Part shown: one piece after another, positions 38,394 through 48,172 of the stretch | Numbering within the stretch: the stretch's first letter is position 1 | Layout of the letters: each line of letters begins with the position of its first letter | Source: Candidatus Kuenenia stuttgartensis | GTDB taxonomy: Bacteria > Planctomycetota > Planctomycetia > Gemmatales > Gemmataceae | Length of the DNA: 64,000 nucleotides | NCBI GenBank assembly: GCA_945897965.1 | Contig: CAMDHK010000002.1 | Span: 1-64,000 of the forward strand | Reading direction: 5' to 3' | Notes under the pieces: generated by a model | Told to the model about the DNA's origin: nothing | Databases searched by the model: none | What the model saw: the letters and a program-made list of their open reading frames with translations, nothing else | Made by a program: the position numbers and the translations under genes

Positions 38394-39629
38394 TTAGGGT
38401 TTTGCCCAGACTTGCGCTAGGTGTAAAAGGACTTCAACCGCTTTTTCCATCTCTTCGAGACAAGTCCATTCCAAAGGTGAATGGGGGTTGTGCTCACCCG
38501 TGGATAAGTTGGGAGTTGGAAGTCCTATTTCTGTCATTCTTGATCCATCGGTGCCACCCCGAACTGATGTTACCTTAGGTTGCAACCCTGCGAGTTTCAT
38601 GGCTTCTACTGCAAAAGGTATCGCTCGGGGTTCTTTGCTCATTCCATCCGCCATATTGCGATATTGTTTTGTCACCAGAATATCAAACTTGGATTCAGGG
38701 TATTCAAGTTGAATTTGAGAGGCAATTTGGGAGAGGAACGCTTCATACTCGCGAAGTTTCTTGGAATTAAAATCGCGTAATAGAATCTTGATCGTAACTT
38801 CTGCGACGCCGCCTGCAATAGTGTAAGGGTGAAGAAAGCCTTCCATTCCCTCGGTAGTTTCAGGGGCAAGTTTTTTCGTAGGCAATCTCTCGATAAAAAT
38901 AGCAGCAAGACGGATGGCATTGGTCATGCGGTTTTTTGCAATGGAAGGGTGTATATTTCTGCCATGAATGGTGACAGTTGCCAGATCTGCAGAGAATGTT
39001 TCGCCATCGATTTCGCCCTGACCCGCCCCATCTAATGTGTAGGCTGCAATCGCACCTAATTCTTTTAGATCTAGATGGTTTACGCCTTTGCCTATTTCTT
39101 CATCGCAAGTAAAGCAGATGCGAATATCACCATGAATAATGCTGTTGTTTTTGATTAATTCTTGTGCAGCTTGCATGATAACAGCAACGCCCGCTTTATT
39201 ATCTGCTCCTAAAAGTGTAGTTCCATCGGTGGTGATGATGGTTTTCCCTTTGAGGGGTGGTAGGTCATGATTTTCGTTGGTGGTGATGATTTTGGTTTTA
39301 TCTTTTGGAAGGACGATATCTTTGCCATCATAGTTTTCATGAATAATGGGGGAGACATTTTTGCCCGAGGTTTCAGGGGAAGTGTCCATGTGGGCGACCC
39401 AGGCTATCGTGGGGATAGATCTACCTGCATTGCTTGGGATTGTGCCAAATACTAGGCCATATTCTGTCTGGTGGGCATCTTTGATACCGATTTCATGAAG
39501 TTCTTTGACCAGCATTTTGCCTAACTCTAATTGTCCATTTGTACTGGGATAAGTTTTTGAATTCTCATCTGCCTGGGTGTCAATTTTTACATAGTCGCAA
39601 AATCGTTTGAGTAAATTGTTGTGGTTCAT
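38394..39629 (-). CDS. pepT: peptidase T
   Basis: M20 family: 'WVAHMDTSPETSGKNVSPI', 'LGADNKAGVAVIMQAA', 'FTCDEEIGKGVNHLDL', 'SVRGGTDGSRMTEIGLPTPNLSTGEHNPHSPLEW'. Confidence 0.95.
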   Translation of the reverse strand: MNHNNLLKRFCDYVKIDTQADENSKTYPSTNGQLELGKMLVKELHEIGIKDAHQTEYGLVFGTIPSNAGRSIPTIAWVAHMDTSPETSGKNVSPIIHENYDGKDIVLPKDKTKIITTNENHDLPPLKGKTIITTDGTTLLGADNKAGVAVIMQAAQELIKNNSIIHGDIRICFTCDEEIGKGVNHLDLKELGAIAAYTLDGAGQGEIDGETFSADLATVTIHGRNIHPSIAKNRMTNAIRLAAIFIERLPTKKLAPETTEGMEGFLHPYTIAGGVAEVTIKILLRDFNSKKLREYEAFLSQIASQIQLEYPESKFDILVTKQYRNMADGMSKEPRAIPFAVEAMKLAGLQPKVTSVRGGTDGSRMTEIGLPTPNLSTGEHNPHSPLEWTCLEEMEKAVEVLLHLAQVWAKP

Positions 39630-40300
39630 GATTTCTTTTTTCCTTTAGTTGGTGTTTTAGTAACGCCCTTTTGAGGGCAAAGATCGATTAGGGCGCATTC
39701 CGAACATTTGGGCTTTCTGCTGGCGCAAACTTTTCTGCCATGGTCGATTATCCGAAGGCCAAATATTGTCCACTCTTCTTCCTTTATCACCCGGTGTAAA
39801 TCCAATTCTATTTTTACGGGGTCCTTGGATTTCGAAAGCCCAAGCCTAAAGCTTAATCTACCTACATGGGTATCGACTGGCAGGCCTGGAATGCCATAAG
39901 CATGTCCCAAAACCACATTTGCAGTTTTTCTGCCCACGCCTGCAAGAACCACCAGTTCTTCCATGGTTTTTGGTACTTCCCCTTGATGATCTTTAACCAA
40001 CGCCTTGCAGCAAGCTATGATGTTTTTGGCTTTGTTCTTATAGAACCCGGTAGATCTTATAAGGGATTCGAGTTCATTGGAGTTGGCTTCTGCTAGGCTG
40101 AAAGATGTGGGAAAGCGCTTGAAAAGGGCAGGGGTTACCATGTTTACCCTAACATCTGTGCATTGTGCTGAGAGTATGGTTGCAATTAAAAGTTGCAAAG
40201 GCGATTTGTAAGTCAGCGCACAATATGCGTCAGGGTAAAGCTCTTTAAGTCTTTTTGCTAATTTTTGGGATCGAGCTTTTAGTTCTTTGCTGTTTTCCAC
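39626..40300 (-). CDS. nth: endonuclease III
   Basis: HhH 'LAGVGRKTANVVLGHAYGIPGLPVDTHVGRLSFRLGL' and 4Fe-4S cysteines C-x6-C-x2-C-x5-C. Confidence 0.96.
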   Translation of the reverse strand: MENSKELKARSQKLAKRLKELYPDAYCALTYKSPLQLLIATILSAQCTDVRVNMVTPALFKRFPTSFSLAEANSNELESLIRSTGFYKNKAKNIIACCKALVKDHQGEVPKTMEELVVLAGVGRKTANVVLGHAYGIPGLPVDTHVGRLSFRLGLSKSKDPVKIELDLHRVIKEEEWTIFGLRIIDHGRKVCASRKPKCSECALIDLCPQKGVTKTPTKGKKKS

Positions 40301-40438
40301 GCTTTAACTAATTCCTTTTCTTAAATGCATTGCGAGCAACTATTATTAAGTCTATCTAATGATAAATATAGACTGGAGAACAAATTCCATTACCATGAAG
40401 AAAGTTTAATTGTACTAGCTAATGAAAGAAATGATTTT

Positions 40439-41341
40439 ATGAGGCAAATTGGTTTTATTCCTGATCCTGTAGATGCTAAGAAGTTTGAAGACTACCTTTA
40501 CACTCAGGGCACTCTAGTTCGCATGGATAGGCATAATGCCGGTTATAATGTGTGGGTGTTTGATGAGGATAAACAGATTTTTGGTAAGCAAGAATTGTCG
40601 CAATACCTTGAAAACCCGCAAAGTAAGATATATTCCGATGCAGTGTTAATTGCCAAAAATAAGCGGATCAAACAAGAAAAAGACGATATCGCAACCCCGG
40701 AATATAAAGTGGTATTTTCTGATCAGGTTGTGCAATTCCCCCGAGTCACTTTTCTACTTGCCATTTGTATCCTTGCAGTTAGTGTTCCCATGCTTTTGGA
40801 TGACGAAAAAAAAGTTAGCATGGTTTCAATCTTTGGTTTGGCTGGACAGGGAATGGGGCTTTTTTCAAACTTGGCTTTTTCCACGCAACCATGGCGCTTA
40901 ATCACGCCAGTTTTTCTCCACTTCGGCCCCCTTCATCTACTCTTTAACATCATGTTATTAGTTGAATTTGGGCGTATGATTGAATCGCAACGAGGCGTCG
41001 TCAAATTCTTTTTCTTATTCTTAGCATTGGCCGTTTTTTCAAACCTTGCTCAACTCTTCTTGGGTGGGATTAGATTCAATCAAGGTCTATATTTCGGGCC
41101 AGCATCGACCTTTGGGGGCATGTCCGGCGTTATATACGGGCTATTAGGCTATGCTTGGATGAAAGCAGAATTTCAACCCGAACTTGGAATTAGTGTTCCA
41201 AGTTCTACGGTTAAATTTATGCTTTTCTGGCTCGTACTATGCATGACAGGAATACTAGGCCCGGTAGCCAATATTTGCCATATTAGTGGTTTGCTCATGG
41301 GTTTGATTATCGGGTTGCTCCCAAGAAAATTTACCCTTTAA
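40439..41341 (+). CDS. rhomboid family intramembrane serine protease
   Basis: N-terminal cytoplasmic domain 'MRQIGFIPDPVDAKKFEDYLYTQG', catalytic 'GGMSGVIYGLLGY' and TM6 'CHISGLLMGLIIGL'. ATG taken at 40439. Confidence 0.92.
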   Translation: MRQIGFIPDPVDAKKFEDYLYTQGTLVRMDRHNAGYNVWVFDEDKQIFGKQELSQYLENPQSKIYSDAVLIAKNKRIKQEKDDIATPEYKVVFSDQVVQFPRVTFLLAICILAVSVPMLLDDEKKVSMVSIFGLAGQGMGLFSNLAFSTQPWRLITPVFLHFGPLHLLFNIMLLVEFGRMIESQRGVVKFFFLFLALAVFSNLAQLFLGGIRFNQGLYFGPASTFGGMSGVIYGLLGYAWMKAEFQPELGISVPSSTVKFMLFWLVLCMTGILGPVANICHISGLLMGLIIGLLPRKFTL

Positions 41342-41344
41342 AAG

Positions 41345-42907
41345 TTAAAGGGTTGGCCCGATACTCCAAGGGGCAAATTCTTCTTCACCAACCCCGTTGA
41401 TTTCACTCTTGGTTTTTTTGCCACTTGCAACTTCAAGTATTTCTTCGAATATTTGCTTCCCTACTTCTTCCACAGGGGTTCCTTCAAGAATTACGCCTGC
41501 GTTGATATCCATATCGTCAATCATGTGATTATACATGGGCGAATTGGTAGCAACCTTGATTGAAGGAGCGGGTTTGCATCCAAAAACAGAACCTCTACCT
41601 GTGGTGAATACTAAAACATTGGCGCCCCCTGCAACAATTCCTGTCATGCTCACAGGATCATAACCAGGTGTATCCATAACAACAAAACCCTTTGCTTTAA
41701 CAGGTTCTGCGTAACGAACCACATCCACCATTGCAGTGCTTCCGCCCTTAGCGATTGCCCCTAGTGACTTTTCAAAGATGGTGGTAAGCCCGCCATCCTT
41801 GTTACCAGGGGAAGGATTATTATTGATTTCAGCACCAAAAATACCCGTGTACCATTCCCACCATTTGATTCTGTCCACTAGCTTTTGGCCAACTTCCTTG
41901 GAAATTGCTCTGCGTGTTAAGAGATGTTCTGCGCCATAGATTTCGGTGGTTTCCCCAATTATCGAGGTTCCTCCTTGGGCAATTAATAAATCAGAAGCAA
42001 TCCCAAGAGCAGGGTTGGCGGTGATTCCGCTATTGCCATCGGACCCACCACAATTCGTTCCCAGAATAATTTTATCTGCGGAAATTTTTACCCGCTTGTG
42101 TTGGTTGACCGAAGGAAGTAGTTCAGCGATGGCTTTGATGCCTGCATCAACGGTTTTTTTAATGCCGCCACATTCTTGAATACTTAATACCAGTGGTTTA
42201 TTTTTAGTGCCATTCAACTGAATGAGATTCTGGTTTTCGATCAGATGGATTGCCTGACCTGTTTCACAACCAAGGCCAATTAAAATGTAGGCAGCAACGT
42301 TTGCATGCTTGGCAAAGCCTGCAAGTGTCAAATCAAGTTGATTATGGTCGGGGCCATTGTATTGCATTGCGCAACCAGCCTTGTGGGTGATCGCTACTAC
42401 GCCATCAACATTCGGGTATTGCTTTAGTAAATCGGATGCACGAAATCGTTCGGAAATGTATTTACTGGTGCTAGATGCACAATTAACGGTGCTTATAATT
42501 GCGATGTAATTGCGTGTGCCATACCTGCCATCGCCTCGATCGTATCCCATAAAATGTCTTAGTTCAGATGGTTTAGCAGGGTGGGGTGGTAAGTCTGCGC
42601 AGAAGGCGTAGTCTCGGGCAAAATTTTCAGCACCGATATTGTGCACATGTACATGATCCCCAGGATTAATATCCGTGGTCGCAAATCCAATAATCTGGCC
42701 ATATTTGATGACCGTTTCGCCTTTTTTAATATGCTTTAGAGCCATTTTATGCCCTAAACCAATTCTTTTAGAAGGTGCAACTTTATCCCCTCCCACATCG
42801 ATCGAGACGCCTGTTTCCAGCGTGCGCGTCGCTATTGCGACATTATCTTCAGGGCGTAAATGAATTGCTGGTGGGACTTCTATTTTGCTTGCCATCTTTT
42901 GCTCCAT
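41345..42907 (-). CDS. UxaA-family hydrolyase (altronate dehydratase-like)
   Basis: SAF-like N-terminus, 'YDRGDGRYGTRNYIAIISTVNCASST', 'LGTNCGGSDGNSGITANPALG'. Confidence 0.92.
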   Translation of the reverse strand: MEQKMASKIEVPPAIHLRPEDNVAIATRTLETGVSIDVGGDKVAPSKRIGLGHKMALKHIKKGETVIKYGQIIGFATTDINPGDHVHVHNIGAENFARDYAFCADLPPHPAKPSELRHFMGYDRGDGRYGTRNYIAIISTVNCASSTSKYISERFRASDLLKQYPNVDGVVAITHKAGCAMQYNGPDHNQLDLTLAGFAKHANVAAYILIGLGCETGQAIHLIENQNLIQLNGTKNKPLVLSIQECGGIKKTVDAGIKAIAELLPSVNQHKRVKISADKIILGTNCGGSDGNSGITANPALGIASDLLIAQGGTSIIGETTEIYGAEHLLTRRAISKEVGQKLVDRIKWWEWYTGIFGAEINNNPSPGNKDGGLTTIFEKSLGAIAKGGSTAMVDVVRYAEPVKAKGFVVMDTPGYDPVSMTGIVAGGANVLVFTTGRGSVFGCKPAPSIKVATNSPMYNHMIDDMDINAGVILEGTPVEEVGKQIFEEILEVASGKKTKSEINGVGEEEFAPWSIGPTL

Positions 42908-43091
42908 GTAAAACAACAAATTGCTTCATAAACAATTTATTGATTTTAACCATTTTGAGATGCCTTCACATCAACCCTTTTGATTTTGTGAAGAATTGAC
43001 GTGCGTTAAACATTTAATTTTTTAGTTGTATATTCTTTGTTAGTTTAGTCTTATGGATGAATGAATTATTTAATATTAGGATTTTTTATAC

Positions 43092-44429
43092 ATGCTTAAT
43101 TGCCATGTAGGAACATTTTCAGCAGATATTTCACCACCTTTAGGCCATCCACTTTGTGGAGGTGGCATTGAACCTGTCCGTGGGCAGGATGATCCATTGG
43201 AAGCTGTTGGAATTGTGCTTTTGGGTTGCGGTGCGCCCGTAGTTCTGTGTGCTTTGGATTGGTGCGAAATTCGCAATGATGCATATTTAAAATGGCGTCA
43301 GGTACTTGCTGATGCTGCCCATACAACAATCGAGCGAGTTCATGTGCATGCTGTTCATCAGCATAATGCCCCCATAGCCGACATTGAAGCTGAAAAAATA
43401 ATTCAAATCAATAATGCTTCTCCCATTTTAGATCTTAAATATTTTGATCAGTGCCTTTTAAAAACTGCAGAGGCATTAAAAGCCAGCCTAGCAAAAACAA
43501 AAAAAATAAACCGAATTGGAACGGGCTATGGCAATGTGAATCAAGTTGCATCGAATCGTAGAATTCTTGATTCAGAAAGTAAAGTAAAATACACGCGCAC
43601 TAGTGCTACTAAAAGCAAGGAAATCCGCGATTTTCCAGAGGGATTGATTGATCCAATTTTGCGAACCATCAGTTTTTGGATGGGCGAAAAACCAGTCGTT
43701 GCAATACATTACTATGCCACACATCCAATGAGTTATTATGGTGATGGCATGGTGAGTTCCGATTTTTGCGGCTTGGCGCGAAGAAAGCGGCAGGCTGATT
43801 CCCCTTCAGTTTTTCAAATGTATTTTACTGGTTGTGCGGGAAATATTACCGCAGGGAAATACAACGATGGCAGTAAAGAAAATCGTGCCATATTACGAGA
43901 TAAGATTTATCTCGGGATGACGGATGCTTGGAAAGTTACATACACTTCCCCAATTACAAAAATGGAAGTGCGTGTTGAACAGGTTAAGTTGGGGAAACGA
44001 AATGAGAAAGAATTCTCTTTGGAAGAAAATTTGAAACTGGTTGCAGATAGTAAAGAGACAAAAGTTAAAAGGAACATTGCGGCATTAAAACTTGCTTGGC
44101 TGCAAAGGCGAGAACAAACGGTTAATATTTCGTGTTTGGACCTGGGCGTTGCATCGATATTAAATTTGCCCGGTGAAGCTTTTATTGAATATCAGTTGGC
44201 AGCTCAGGAAATGCGCCCTGATTTGTTCGTTTGTGTTGCTTCTTATGGGGATGGTGGACCCGGTTATATTCCAACTGACAAAGCTTTTGTAGAGGGGGGG
44301 TATGAGCCAACAGGGGCTTTCGCTCCGCCTAATGAAGGGCTTCTAATCAGCACAATCAGCAAGTTGTTGGGCCCAAAAGCCCCGCAAATCACAATTCCTT
44401 TTAAACGATTCAAGAAAAAGAATAAGTAA
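43092..44429 (+). CDS. neutral/alkaline ceramidase-like domain protein
   Basis: 'VGTFSADISPPLGHPLCGGGIEP', 'HVHAVHQHNAP', 'YYATHPMSYYGDGMVSSDF', 'FTGCAGNITAGKYNDGS', 'SYGDGGPGYIPTDKAFVEGGYE'. Confidence 0.85.
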   Translation: MLNCHVGTFSADISPPLGHPLCGGGIEPVRGQDDPLEAVGIVLLGCGAPVVLCALDWCEIRNDAYLKWRQVLADAAHTTIERVHVHAVHQHNAPIADIEAEKIIQINNASPILDLKYFDQCLLKTAEALKASLAKTKKINRIGTGYGNVNQVASNRRILDSESKVKYTRTSATKSKEIRDFPEGLIDPILRTISFWMGEKPVVAIHYYATHPMSYYGDGMVSSDFCGLARRKRQADSPSVFQMYFTGCAGNITAGKYNDGSKENRAILRDKIYLGMTDAWKVTYTSPITKMEVRVEQVKLGKRNEKEFSLEENLKLVADSKETKVKRNIAALKLAWLQRREQTVNISCLDLGVASILNLPGEAFIEYQLAAQEMRPDLFVCVASYGDGGPGYIPTDKAFVEGGYEPTGAFAPPNEGLLISTISKLLGPKAPQITIPFKRFKKKNK

Positions 44430-44513
44430 GCTTGTAGAATGGTTGCATAGATATGCTTGAGTAGTTTCGTTTTCCTGAGCTTGTTATTTGTTGCTTTTCA
44501 CGATGATTGGATT

Positions 44514-45827
44514 ATGCAAATGCCTGCTTCTTCTTTAAAAATTGGTATGATCGGTTTGGGTGTCGTTGGCACGGGAGTTGCCAAATTGCTTTTTGAGCAG
44601 CAAGAAAGGCTGGCAAAAAAAGCCGGCAGGCCCCTCGAGCTTACCAAAATTGCTGTTCGAGACCCCTCGAAACCTAGGGATGTTAATATTCCCGACTCAA
44701 TTATTACTTCCCACTGGGAAGATGTTGTCAATGATCCTTCTCTTGATGTCGTGGTTGAACTTGCAGGTGGAACTACCTGGACTAAGAAAGCCATTTTAGA
44801 TTCTCTTGCCTCTGGTAAACACATTGTAACTGCCAACAAAGCTTTGCTTGCAACATATGGCAAGGAAGTTTTTGATTGTGCCAGAAAATACAATCGCTGT
44901 GTGGCTTTTGAAGCAAGCGTCGCTGGCGGTATTCCGATTATTGGTGCTCTTACGCAGGGCCTTGCTGCAAATAAAATCATAGGGCTGCGTGGCATCCTGA
45001 ACGGTACATGTAATTTTATTCTTACCAGTATGAGTGAAACGGGCGATTCGTATGAAAATGCTTTGAAAGAAGCCCAAAAACTCGGTTTCGCAGAAGCTGA
45101 TCCGACCATGGATGTTGATGGTACCGATACTGCACATAAACTCGCAATCTTGGTGCAAATTGCTTTTGGACAAACTGTCCCCTTTAGTGCCATTGATCGT
45201 GTTGGCATTGCTGGCTTGAACAGCATTGATATTCATTTTGCCCATGAGTTGGGGTATGGCATAAAATTGCTTGCTGAAGCTTGGATTAATGATGGCAAAC
45301 TTGCTGTTCATGTTTCCCCTGTTTTACTTCGAATGCATTCTCCACTTGCGCAGGTTCGGGGTGCCTATAATGCAATTCAGGTAATTGGCGATGCGGTAGG
45401 TGATACCCTTCATTATGGCCTTGGTGCAGGTCGAATGCCCACTGCTTCCAGTGTGGTTGCAGATATCATCGATATAGCTGTTGGCAGGGCGCAAAACACG
45501 TTTACTTCCATGAATTTGTGGTCTGATTCTAGTGCTGTAACTCCTATGCTCTTAAGTGATGATGTTAATAGTAGATATTATCTTAGGTTGCTGGTGGAAG
45601 ATAAACCTGGTGTTCTTGCGGATGTTACACGCTTGCTTGCCAACCACCAAATTAGTATTGCTTCTATTATTCAACATGAAGCGCAGGGCGAAAACGCAAA
45701 CGGTAAGGTTCAACTGGTTATTATGACCCACTTATCCAAGTGCGGGAAATTTAAAGCCGCTGCCAATGAATTGACTCGTCTCGATTGTGTATCAGGAAGT
45801 GCTGTGCATTATCCTGTCGAAGATTAA
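44514..45827 (+). CDS. hom: homoserine dehydrogenase (with C-terminal ACT domain)
   Basis: 'IGMIGLGVVGTGVAKLL', 'VTANKALLATYG', 'GILNGTCNFILTSM', 'AEADPTMDVDGTDTAHKL', ACT 'YYLRLLVEDKPGVLADVTRLLANHQISIASIIQHE'. Confidence 0.96.
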   Translation: MQMPASSLKIGMIGLGVVGTGVAKLLFEQQERLAKKAGRPLELTKIAVRDPSKPRDVNIPDSIITSHWEDVVNDPSLDVVVELAGGTTWTKKAILDSLASGKHIVTANKALLATYGKEVFDCARKYNRCVAFEASVAGGIPIIGALTQGLAANKIIGLRGILNGTCNFILTSMSETGDSYENALKEAQKLGFAEADPTMDVDGTDTAHKLAILVQIAFGQTVPFSAIDRVGIAGLNSIDIHFAHELGYGIKLLAEAWINDGKLAVHVSPVLLRMHSPLAQVRGAYNAIQVIGDAVGDTLHYGLGAGRMPTASSVVADIIDIAVGRAQNTFTSMNLWSDSSAVTPMLLSDDVNSRYYLRLLVEDKPGVLADVTRLLANHQISIASIIQHEAQGENANGKVQLVIMTHLSKCGKFKAAANELTRLDCVSGSAVHYPVED

Positions 45828-45845
45828 CCCCCATAGGTGATTAAA

Positions 45846-47072
45846 ATGAAGTATGTAATTGTCATTCCAGATGGATGCGCTGATGACCCACAAGTATCCT
45901 TGGGCGGAAAAACCCCCCTTCAAGCTGCTATTAGGCCTGCCATGAACGCTGCTGCGAAAATGGGGATGGTTGGTTTATCCAACAATGTTCCTGCATCGCT
46001 TACCCCCGCAAGCGATGTTGCCACGCTTAGCCTATTTGGCTACGACCCAATGGAAGTTTATACAGGCAGAGCCCCTCTTGAAACCGTGGCGATGGGCATC
46101 AAGCTAAACCCAGGTGATTGGGCGATTCGTTGCAATCTTGTGAATGTTGTTGATGGCGTGATGAAAGATTTTACCGCAGGCCACATCGCAAACGAAGATG
46201 GTAAAGAACTCATTTACACGCTTCAAGAAAAATTGGGTGGAGAAGTTAAATCGCCTTCTGGGAAGGTGCTGGGTGTACTTGAATTTCATGCTGGAGTAAG
46301 TTACCGCAACATATTGGTTTATCGGTCCAAAGAACCCGCACCATTTGCCAAAGAAACCAAAGGTCAGCCGCCCCACGATATCCCTGATAAAGCTGTGGCA
46401 CCCTATCTTCCTAGCGGGCCTGGATGTGAATTGTTGAAAGAGATCATGCAGAAAAGTCAGGCGCTGTTTCTTGATCATAAGGTTAATAAAAAGCGGATTG
46501 CAGAAGGCCACAAACCAGCCACCCAGTGTTGGCTTTGGGGTATGGGCGTTTCTCCGGTGTTAAAAAAGTTTGCGGATGTTCACAACGTGAATGGCGCAAT
46601 CATCAGTGCGGTTGATCTCGTTCGAGGTGTCGGCATGTTGCTGGGTTGGAACCGTATCGATGTTCCCACTGCAACAGGATATCTTGATACCGATTACGCT
46701 GCCAAAGGTCGTTACGCCATTGAAGCAATCAAAAATCACGATCTTGTTTGTGTACATGTTGAAGCACCAGACGAAGCTTCGCATGAAGGTCGGGTAGATG
46801 CCAAAATTGAAGCTCTAGAACAAATCGATCGACACATTGTTGCGCCATTGATGGCGGTATTGCCCAGCTACAAGGATTGGCGCATTTTAATTTCGCCTGA
46901 CCACCGAACACCAGTTCAGACTCGTGCGCATTCGCATGGTGCGGTTCCGTTTGTTATTGCAGGTACTGGTATTCTTGCAAATGGGCAGGAGACTTATGAT
47001 GAAGTTGCTGCCGCTGCTAGTTCAGTTCTTTTTGCCAAGGGGCATGATTTAATGAAGGTTTTTCTTAAATAA
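45846..47072 (+). CDS. apgM-like alkaline-phosphatase-superfamily enzyme; candidate non-orthologous homoserine kinase
   Basis: 'MKYVIVIPDGCADDP', 'TPASDVATLSLFGYDPMEVYTGRAPLE', 'SPDHRTPVQTRAHSHGAVPFV'; directly downstream of hom. Confidence 0.8.
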   Translation: MKYVIVIPDGCADDPQVSLGGKTPLQAAIRPAMNAAAKMGMVGLSNNVPASLTPASDVATLSLFGYDPMEVYTGRAPLETVAMGIKLNPGDWAIRCNLVNVVDGVMKDFTAGHIANEDGKELIYTLQEKLGGEVKSPSGKVLGVLEFHAGVSYRNILVYRSKEPAPFAKETKGQPPHDIPDKAVAPYLPSGPGCELLKEIMQKSQALFLDHKVNKKRIAEGHKPATQCWLWGMGVSPVLKKFADVHNVNGAIISAVDLVRGVGMLLGWNRIDVPTATGYLDTDYAAKGRYAIEAIKNHDLVCVHVEAPDEASHEGRVDAKIEALEQIDRHIVAPLMAVLPSYKDWRILISPDHRTPVQTRAHSHGAVPFVIAGTGILANGQETYDEVAAAASSVLFAKGHDLMKVFLK

Positions 47073-47077
47073 ACAAT

Positions 47078-47110
47078 CACCTGCATTTAAGGAAAATGCA
47101 GGTGAATTTT
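47078..47110 (+). terminator. bidirectional Rho-independent terminator between convergent genes
   Basis: CACCTGCATTT-aagg-AAAATGCAGGTG hairpin followed by AATTTTG. Confidence 0.65.
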
Positions 47111-47118
47111 GTTCGAGC

Positions 47119-48162
47119 TTAGCGCTGGAAAATAGGTATGTACTGTGCAGGCACGGAGAGTGCAATTACAGCAATACTGGTTTGGTAAATAGGCCCAACT
47201 TTGTGTGAGTCAAGGTTGTTACCAGACCACGAACCATCAGGCCCTTGTTCTGGCAAAACCAGTTCTTTTAGTTTTGCATACCATGAGTTCCAAGCAGCCC
47301 CGCCCACTTGATGCATGGCATGGCTGGCATAGTAATGGCCATACCAAAAGTGAGATTTACTCTTGAAGTGTTTTTCAAGATATTCGACAGCTAGGGGAAT
47401 ATCCTTGGAATCATATTTGCCAGCTAACTGTAAAACACAAAGCCCTGCTGCTGTTCGTGCGAATTCTGGGCCGCCAGATCTTGGCTGATAACTATAGCCT
47501 CCGGTTTTTGCATCTCTGCAGCTTTCGATGTATTCGATTGCTTTTTTGAGTGTTTGATCAGGAACATGAAGGCCAGCATTTTTTGCTGCCCTTAGTGCCA
47601 TAACTTGCATAACCGTGACGGAGATATCAGCATCAGCAGGAGTCGGGTTATATCGCCATCCACCCTGAGGATTTTGGCTCCGGATAATCAAATCGACGGC
47701 ACGCTTTAACACAGGCCGAATCGAATCATCCGACGTCGTTCCCCAAAGTTGAGATAAGGTAAGCGTTGCAATCCCATGCGAATACATGCTTTGGCCACCC
47801 CCTCGAGCGCCAATAAGCAAGCCATCGGGTTCGCGAGCAGAGGCAATTAAAAACTGCGCACCTTTATTCACTTCAGGCCCATACATACCCTGCCCGGGTA
47901 AGTGACCTTGGCTCATATAAGCCAACAAAGCAAAGGATGTTATTGCGGTGCTGTGTTGATAACCCCCATCAGACCAAGAGCCATCGGGGTTTTGCTTGGT
48001 TGCCATGAATGCCAAAGCTTTGGCAATCGCTTTTTTAGTAGGATCATCCAGTTTTGCATGGATTACGGAGGCTACCTTTTCTTGAGCAAAACCTGTACCT
48101 GCAATCCCAAGGATGGATGCGGTTAAGCAAGAATTAAACTTTCGCCTGTTGAATTGGTTCAT
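47119..48162 (-). CDS. prenyltransferase/squalene-oxidase-repeat-like secreted protein with a Tat-type signal
   Basis: MNQFNRRKFNSCLTASILGIAGTGFAQ signal; alpha/alpha toroid repeats 'KQNPDGSWSDGGYQHSTAITSFALLAY', 'NPQGGWRYNPTPADADISVTVMQVMAL', 'GPDGSWSGNNLDSHKVGPIYQTSIAVIAL'. Confidence 0.85.
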   Translation of the reverse strand: MNQFNRRKFNSCLTASILGIAGTGFAQEKVASVIHAKLDDPTKKAIAKALAFMATKQNPDGSWSDGGYQHSTAITSFALLAYMSQGHLPGQGMYGPEVNKGAQFLIASAREPDGLLIGARGGGQSMYSHGIATLTLSQLWGTTSDDSIRPVLKRAVDLIIRSQNPQGGWRYNPTPADADISVTVMQVMALRAAKNAGLHVPDQTLKKAIEYIESCRDAKTGGYSYQPRSGGPEFARTAAGLCVLQLAGKYDSKDIPLAVEYLEKHFKSKSHFWYGHYYASHAMHQVGGAAWNSWYAKLKELVLPEQGPDGSWSGNNLDSHKVGPIYQTSIAVIALSVPAQYIPIFQR

Positions 48163-48172
48163 GATGATCAAC

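Noticed and set aside
42964-42993. Bulged hairpin CTTCACATCAA...TTGATTTTGTGAAG between divergent genes
   Set aside because: Imperfect and AT-rich; no T-tract or conserved motif, so not called as a feature.
44498-45226. 242-aa minus-strand ORF
   Set aside because: Antisense to hom, whose motifs are unambiguous.
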